Shown: positions 61,099 to 64,000 of the stretch, one piece after another
How the letters are laid out: every line of letters starts with the position of its first letter
Numbering within the stretch: position 1 is the first letter of the stretch
Source: Gemmatimonas groenlandica
Lineage (GTDB): Bacteria; Gemmatimonadota; Gemmatimonadetes; Gemmatimonadales; Gemmatimonadaceae
Length of the DNA: 64,000 nucleotides
NCBI RefSeq assembly: GCF_013004105.1
Contig: NZ_CP053085.1
Location: forward strand, 4,526,001 to 4,590,000
Direction: 5' to 3'
Position numbers and translations under genes: made by a program
The notes under the pieces: model-generated
What the model was told of the DNA's origin: nothing
Databases searched by the model: none
The model's input: the letters and a program-made list of their open reading frames with translations, nothing else

Positions 61099-62429
61099 CG
61101 GACACGAGCCCTGAAAGCGGCGCGCTGCGACGCGTCCTCGGGCCCGGCACCCTCGCCCTCATCTTCGCCAACGGTACGATCGGCGCCGGCATCTTCGCTG
61201 TGCCCGGTCTCGTGGCCGCCACCCTCGGAAGTGCCACCGCACTCGGTTACGCCGTCTGCGCCGTGCTGGTGATGCTGATCTTCTTGTGTTTCGCCGAAGT
61301 GGGCAGTCGCGTGCACGACAGTGGTGGCGCGTATGCCTACGTGGAAACCGCGTTCGGTCCGTTCGCGGGATTCATCGCAGCGAATCTGATGTGGTTCGGT
61401 TTCGCCGCCTGCTCCGACGCCGCGTTGGCCGATGTGCTGGTCAGCGCCCTCGCCACCGCCGCGCCGATCCTCGTGCAGCCCGTGCCGCGGGCCGTTGCCC
61501 TCATCGCGCTGTTCGCCTTCATGGCCGGCGTGAATATCGTGGGCGTGAAAACCGGTGCGCGACTGGTCGTCGCGCTCACCGTGCTCAAACTGCTGCCGTT
61601 GCTGCTGCTGTTGGTGGTGGGCATTCCGCACATCAACCTGTCGCACATCATTCCCGCCAGCATGCCCAGCGCGTCCACACTCGGCAGCGGTGTGCTGTTG
61701 CTGATGTTCGCCTTCGTGGGCGGCGAAGCGTCGCTGTCGGCCAGTGGTGAACTGCGCAATCCCAGCCGCACCGTACCCCTGGGGCTGCTCATGGGTGTGG
61801 CGACGGTGGTCGGCTTGTACTTCGGGCTGCAGCTGGTGGCCGAGGGCGTACTGGGCGCCGACCTGCCACGGCAGACCGTCACGCCGCTGGCCGCCGCGGC
61901 CGAGCAGCTGATGGGGCCGTGGGGGCGCACCATGCTGCTGGGTGCGGTGTCGCTGTCGATCTTTGCCAACGTGAACGGCGACTTGCTGGTGTCACCGCGC
62001 TGCCTGTATGCCGCCGCCAAGGATGGACTGCTCCCGGCGCCGCTGGCCAAGGTGCATCCGCGCTACGACACGCCGTACGTGGCCATTCTGGTGTTCGCGT
62101 CGGTCGCCTGCGCGCTGGCGGTGTTGGGGGCCTTCCGGTCGCTGGCGATCCTCGGTACGTCGTCGGTGCTGCTGGTGGACGTGGCCGTCTGCCTTGCCGT
62201 GCTGCGCCTGCGTCAGCGAGGCGTGCAGACGGCGGACACCCCCTTCGTCATCCCCGGTGGACCGCTCGTCCCGATTCTCGGGGCCGCCGTCTGCGTTTGG
62301 GTGCTCACGAACCTGTCGAGGGAAGAGCTGCTCGGGCTCAGCGCCCTGGTCTTCTTCTCCGGCGGCCTGTATTTGCGCGTCCTGCGTGCTCGTCAGTTCA
62401 AGGCGGCCCGGGCGGCGCGGTCCGTGTAA
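61095..62429 (+). CDS. APC-family amino-acid permease
   Basis: A 444-aa membrane protein with about twelve helices. The helix-1 motif GTIGAGIFAVPGLVAA and the helix-2/3 segment CFAEVGSRVHDSGGAYAYVE are diagnostic of the APC superfamily. Later helices include NIVGVKTGARLVV and the middle-domain segment PRCLYAAAKDGLLP. It is coupled to the kinase gene by an ATGA overlap and is the last gene of the operon, fitting uptake of an amino acid or ureide released by the exported hydrolases. Confidence 0.9.
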   Translation: MTDTSPESGALRRVLGPGTLALIFANGTIGAGIFAVPGLVAATLGSATALGYAVCAVLVMLIFLCFAEVGSRVHDSGGAYAYVETAFGPFAGFIAANLMWFGFAACSDAALADVLVSALATAAPILVQPVPRAVALIALFAFMAGVNIVGVKTGARLVVALTVLKLLPLLLLLVVGIPHINLSHIIPASMPSASTLGSGVLLLMFAFVGGEASLSASGELRNPSRTVPLGLLMGVATVVGLYFGLQLVAEGVLGADLPRQTVTPLAAAAEQLMGPWGRTMLLGAVSLSIFANVNGDLLVSPRCLYAAAKDGLLPAPLAKVHPRYDTPYVAILVFASVACALAVLGAFRSLAILGTSSVLLVDVAVCLAVLRLRQRGVQTADTPFVIPGGPLVPILGAAVCVWVLTNLSREELLGLSALVFFSGGLYLRVLRARQFKAARAARSV

Positions 62430-62508
62430 TTCGCCATCGGGCCGTGCCGGTGCGATATTCAAGAGACCGCTCTGTTTCACCTGCTTTTCACGCACAAGGA
62501 CTTCACGA

Positions 62509-62913
62509 ATGCGACACGCCTTTCGCTACGCCGGCGGCTTCGAAAAGAACTTCCCGAAGCTGACCTCCGCCACGACGTCCTTCGAGGGCAGCGATGGCCA
62601 GCAGCACGAGTACGCGCCGTGGCCGGAAGCGGTGAATGGTCTGCGCATCTCGTTCATGGAGAAGGCCGGCAAGAAGTTCGTGGCCGTGCGCATCGCCGAC
62701 GACACCAGCGACGTCGTGCTGCACAACGACATGGTCCTGGTCCCGGGCGAGCATTTCGGCTTCGGCGTGCACCTGCACGGCACGCCCACGGTGGTCGAGG
62801 ACAACATCGCCATCATGAAGCTGCTGGAAGACGTGACCAAGAAGAATGTGGCCCACAGCGACGAACTCCTGCAGATTCGGGCGCGCTTCAAAGCCGCGAA
62901 CACCAAGCACTAA
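62509..62913 (+). CDS. Unknown conserved-looking 134-aa protein
   Basis: AAGGA precedes the ATG by eight bases. The protein is soluble, without signal. It starts MRHAFRYAGGFEKNFPKLTS and contains PGEHFGFGVHLHGTPTVVED and VTKKNVAHSDELLQI. Clustered His residues (GVHLHG) could bind a metal, but this is a guess. No family recognised. A strong hairpin follows the stop. Confidence 0.65.
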   Translation: MRHAFRYAGGFEKNFPKLTSATTSFEGSDGQQHEYAPWPEAVNGLRISFMEKAGKKFVAVRIADDTSDVVLHNDMVLVPGEHFGFGVHLHGTPTVVEDNIAIMKLLEDVTKKNVAHSDELLQIRARFKAANTKH

Positions 62914-62931
62914 GTCACCGGTTCGGTGAGG

Positions 62932-62975
62932 CGGGCCGGCTCTACGTCATTTGACGGATAGCCGGCCCGTTCTGC
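62932..62975 (+). terminator. Hairpin terminator
   Basis: CGGGCCGGCT pairs with AGCCGGCCCG around a loop that contains CGTCATTTGACG. It is followed by TTCTGCGTT, a weak T stretch, 19 bases after the stop of the 134-aa gene. Confidence 0.6.
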
Positions 62976-63023
62976 GTTCTGCACTTTGGTGGGTACGTGC
63001 CTCAACCTACTGGAGTGCTCGCC

Positions 63024-64000
63024 ATGACATCGCTCAATGCTCGTGTACGCCGCCGCGCGCTACGCGCGCTGGCGCTGGTCGGTGCCTTTGGCGCCGTCGC
63101 GTTCTCGGCCGCCTGTGTCTTCTACCGCACGGAAGTTCGCGCGGTGGAGCGACCCACGGCCGACGCCCCGACGTTCATCAAGTCGCCGCTCAAGGCGCAT
63201 CTGAAAGACGGCAGTATCGTCGTGTTTCGCAACGGCGCCACCGTGACGCGCGAAAGTCTCACCGGCGAAGGCCGTCGCTACACGCTGCAGAACACGACGT
63301 CGCGTGTGTACGACCGCGTGCCGATGGACAGCGTGGTCGGGGTGGAGACGTTCGAGAACAAAGTGAACGCTGCGCCCACCGTGGCGGCGTCGATCGCCGG
63401 CGCGGCGCTTGGTGCCGTAGCGGCCGCCGTGCTGGCCGTCGCGATCTTCGGCTCATGTCCCACCGTGTACGCCGACACCGGCGCTACCGGTGAATTGCAG
63501 GCCGAAGGCTTCTCGTACTCCATCGCGCCGCTCATGGAACAGCGCGATGTCGATCCGCTGCGGGTGCGCGCCGACTCCACCGGTCGCGTGCGCCTCGAGC
63601 TCCGCAACGAAGCGCTGGAGACACACTACATCAATCACATCGAGCTGCTGGCCGTGCGGCACGCGACCGGTGCGCGCATCGTGCCCGATCAGAGTGGACG
63701 TCCGGTACTCGTGTCGGGATTTGCCGATATCGATAGCGCCACGGACCGCGCGGGACGCGACGTGCGCAGCACGCTGCAGTCGCGCGACGGCTCGCTGTAC
63801 GCCACCGACCCGCGCATCATGCGCGACGCGCGCTTGGGTGATCTCGACGACTGGATCGACGTGCACGTAGGCGAGCTGCCCGCCGGCGATTCGGTGGCCG
63901 TGGTCCTGCGCCTCCGCAATTCGCTGCTCAACACGGTGCTGCTGTACAACGGTATGCTCGGAGGACGCGATGCGGCCGACTGGCTGCACGAAGGGCTTGG
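63024..64000 (+). CDS. Lipoprotein of unknown function, C-terminus off the right edge
   Basis: 325 codons are visible and the frame is still open at base 64000. GGAG at 63012-63015 precedes the ATG. The signal ends GAVAFSAAC, a lipobox. After about 80 residues of strands (LKDGSIVVFRNGATV; VYDRVPMDSVVGVETF) there is an internal hydrophobic stretch (AASIAGAALGAVAAAVLAVA) followed by FGSCPTVYADTGATGELQAE, a CP-x-VY motif that recurs in a group of Gemmatimonadota lipoproteins as I recall, without known role. Predicted envelope protein. Confidence 0.7.
   Translation, partial: MTSLNARVRRRALRALALVGAFGAVAFSAACVFYRTEVRAVERPTADAPTFIKSPLKAHLKDGSIVVFRNGATVTRESLTGEGRRYTLQNTTSRVYDRVPMDSVVGVETFENKVNAAPTVAASIAGAALGAVAAAVLAVAIFGSCPTVYADTGATGELQAEGFSYSIAPLMEQRDVDPLRVRADSTGRVRLELRNEALETHYINHIELLAVRHATGARIVPDQSGRPVLVSGFADIDSATDRAGRDVRSTLQSRDGSLYATDPRIMRDARLGDLDDWIDVHVGELPAGDSVAVVLRLRNSLLNTVLLYNGMLGGRDAADWLHEGL

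Overview
The window is high-GC, densely packed bacterial DNA. Its gene content looks like Gemmatimonadota (Gemmatimonas-like): a membrane-anchored BTAD regulator with a TolB-type propeller, an ECF sigma factor coupled to a receptor Ser/Thr kinase, a PEP-CTERM protein, many lipoproteins and Tat-exported enzymes, and long runs of ATGA stop/start overlaps. This assignment is inferred from architecture. No rRNA, tRNA, phage, IS transposase or CRISPR array was seen.

Layout. 1-2443 (minus): four secreted or lipid-anchored proteins of unknown function; the first runs off the left edge. 2756-12021 (plus): a PEP-CTERM protein, a small membrane protein, the 925-aa BTAD/propeller regulator, a coupled trio of unknowns ending in a DUF3592 protein, a secreted unknown, and a Tat-type amine oxidase with a coupled 84-aa partner. 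12052-20541: a periplasmic M55 (DppA-like) aminopeptidase, an S9 dipeptidyl-peptidase-like enzyme, the ECF sigma/kinase pair, a lipoprotein hydrolase and OsmC. 20931-22937: a six-cysteine secreted mini-protein overlapping a lipoprotein gene, then a second lipoprotein.

22968-37150 (minus) is the most striking region: an eight-gene, 14-kb operon built around MoxR, DUF58 and a BatA/VWA protein. It also carries a large VWA membrane protein, a caspase-fold protein with no cysteine, a TPR/HExxH protease-like lipoprotein, a DUF4159 protein and a 1247-aa DUF4175-like membrane protein with Gln/Gly-rich tracts. Six of its seven junctions overlap or lie within 8 bases.

37410-43000: a Met/Gly-rich LTxxQ protein, a tandem M42-like peptidase whose first half has lost its metal-binding His, a MobA-like/DinB fusion and XdhC. 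43268-49818: a TetR-controlled tripartite RND efflux operon. 49843-55431: a VTT/DedA-like membrane protein, a PLP decarboxylase, an N-formylglutamate-amidohydrolase-like lipoprotein and a four-cupredoxin multicopper oxidase with reversed motif order. 55655-62429: an operon of Tat-exported aminotransferase-fold enzyme, Tat-exported M20 amidohydrolase, hybrid histidine kinase and APC permease, suggesting sensing, hydrolysis and uptake of an amino-acid-related compound. The right edge holds an unknown 134-aa protein and a truncated lipoprotein.

Intergenic spaces carry long hairpin repeats. One family, with CGCAGAG heptads and GATCACGCGGAGG ends, occurs at 20689, 43061, 53330 and 55464; the last two bracket the multicopper oxidase gene. 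Hairpins of two other kinds lie at 40490 and 52100.
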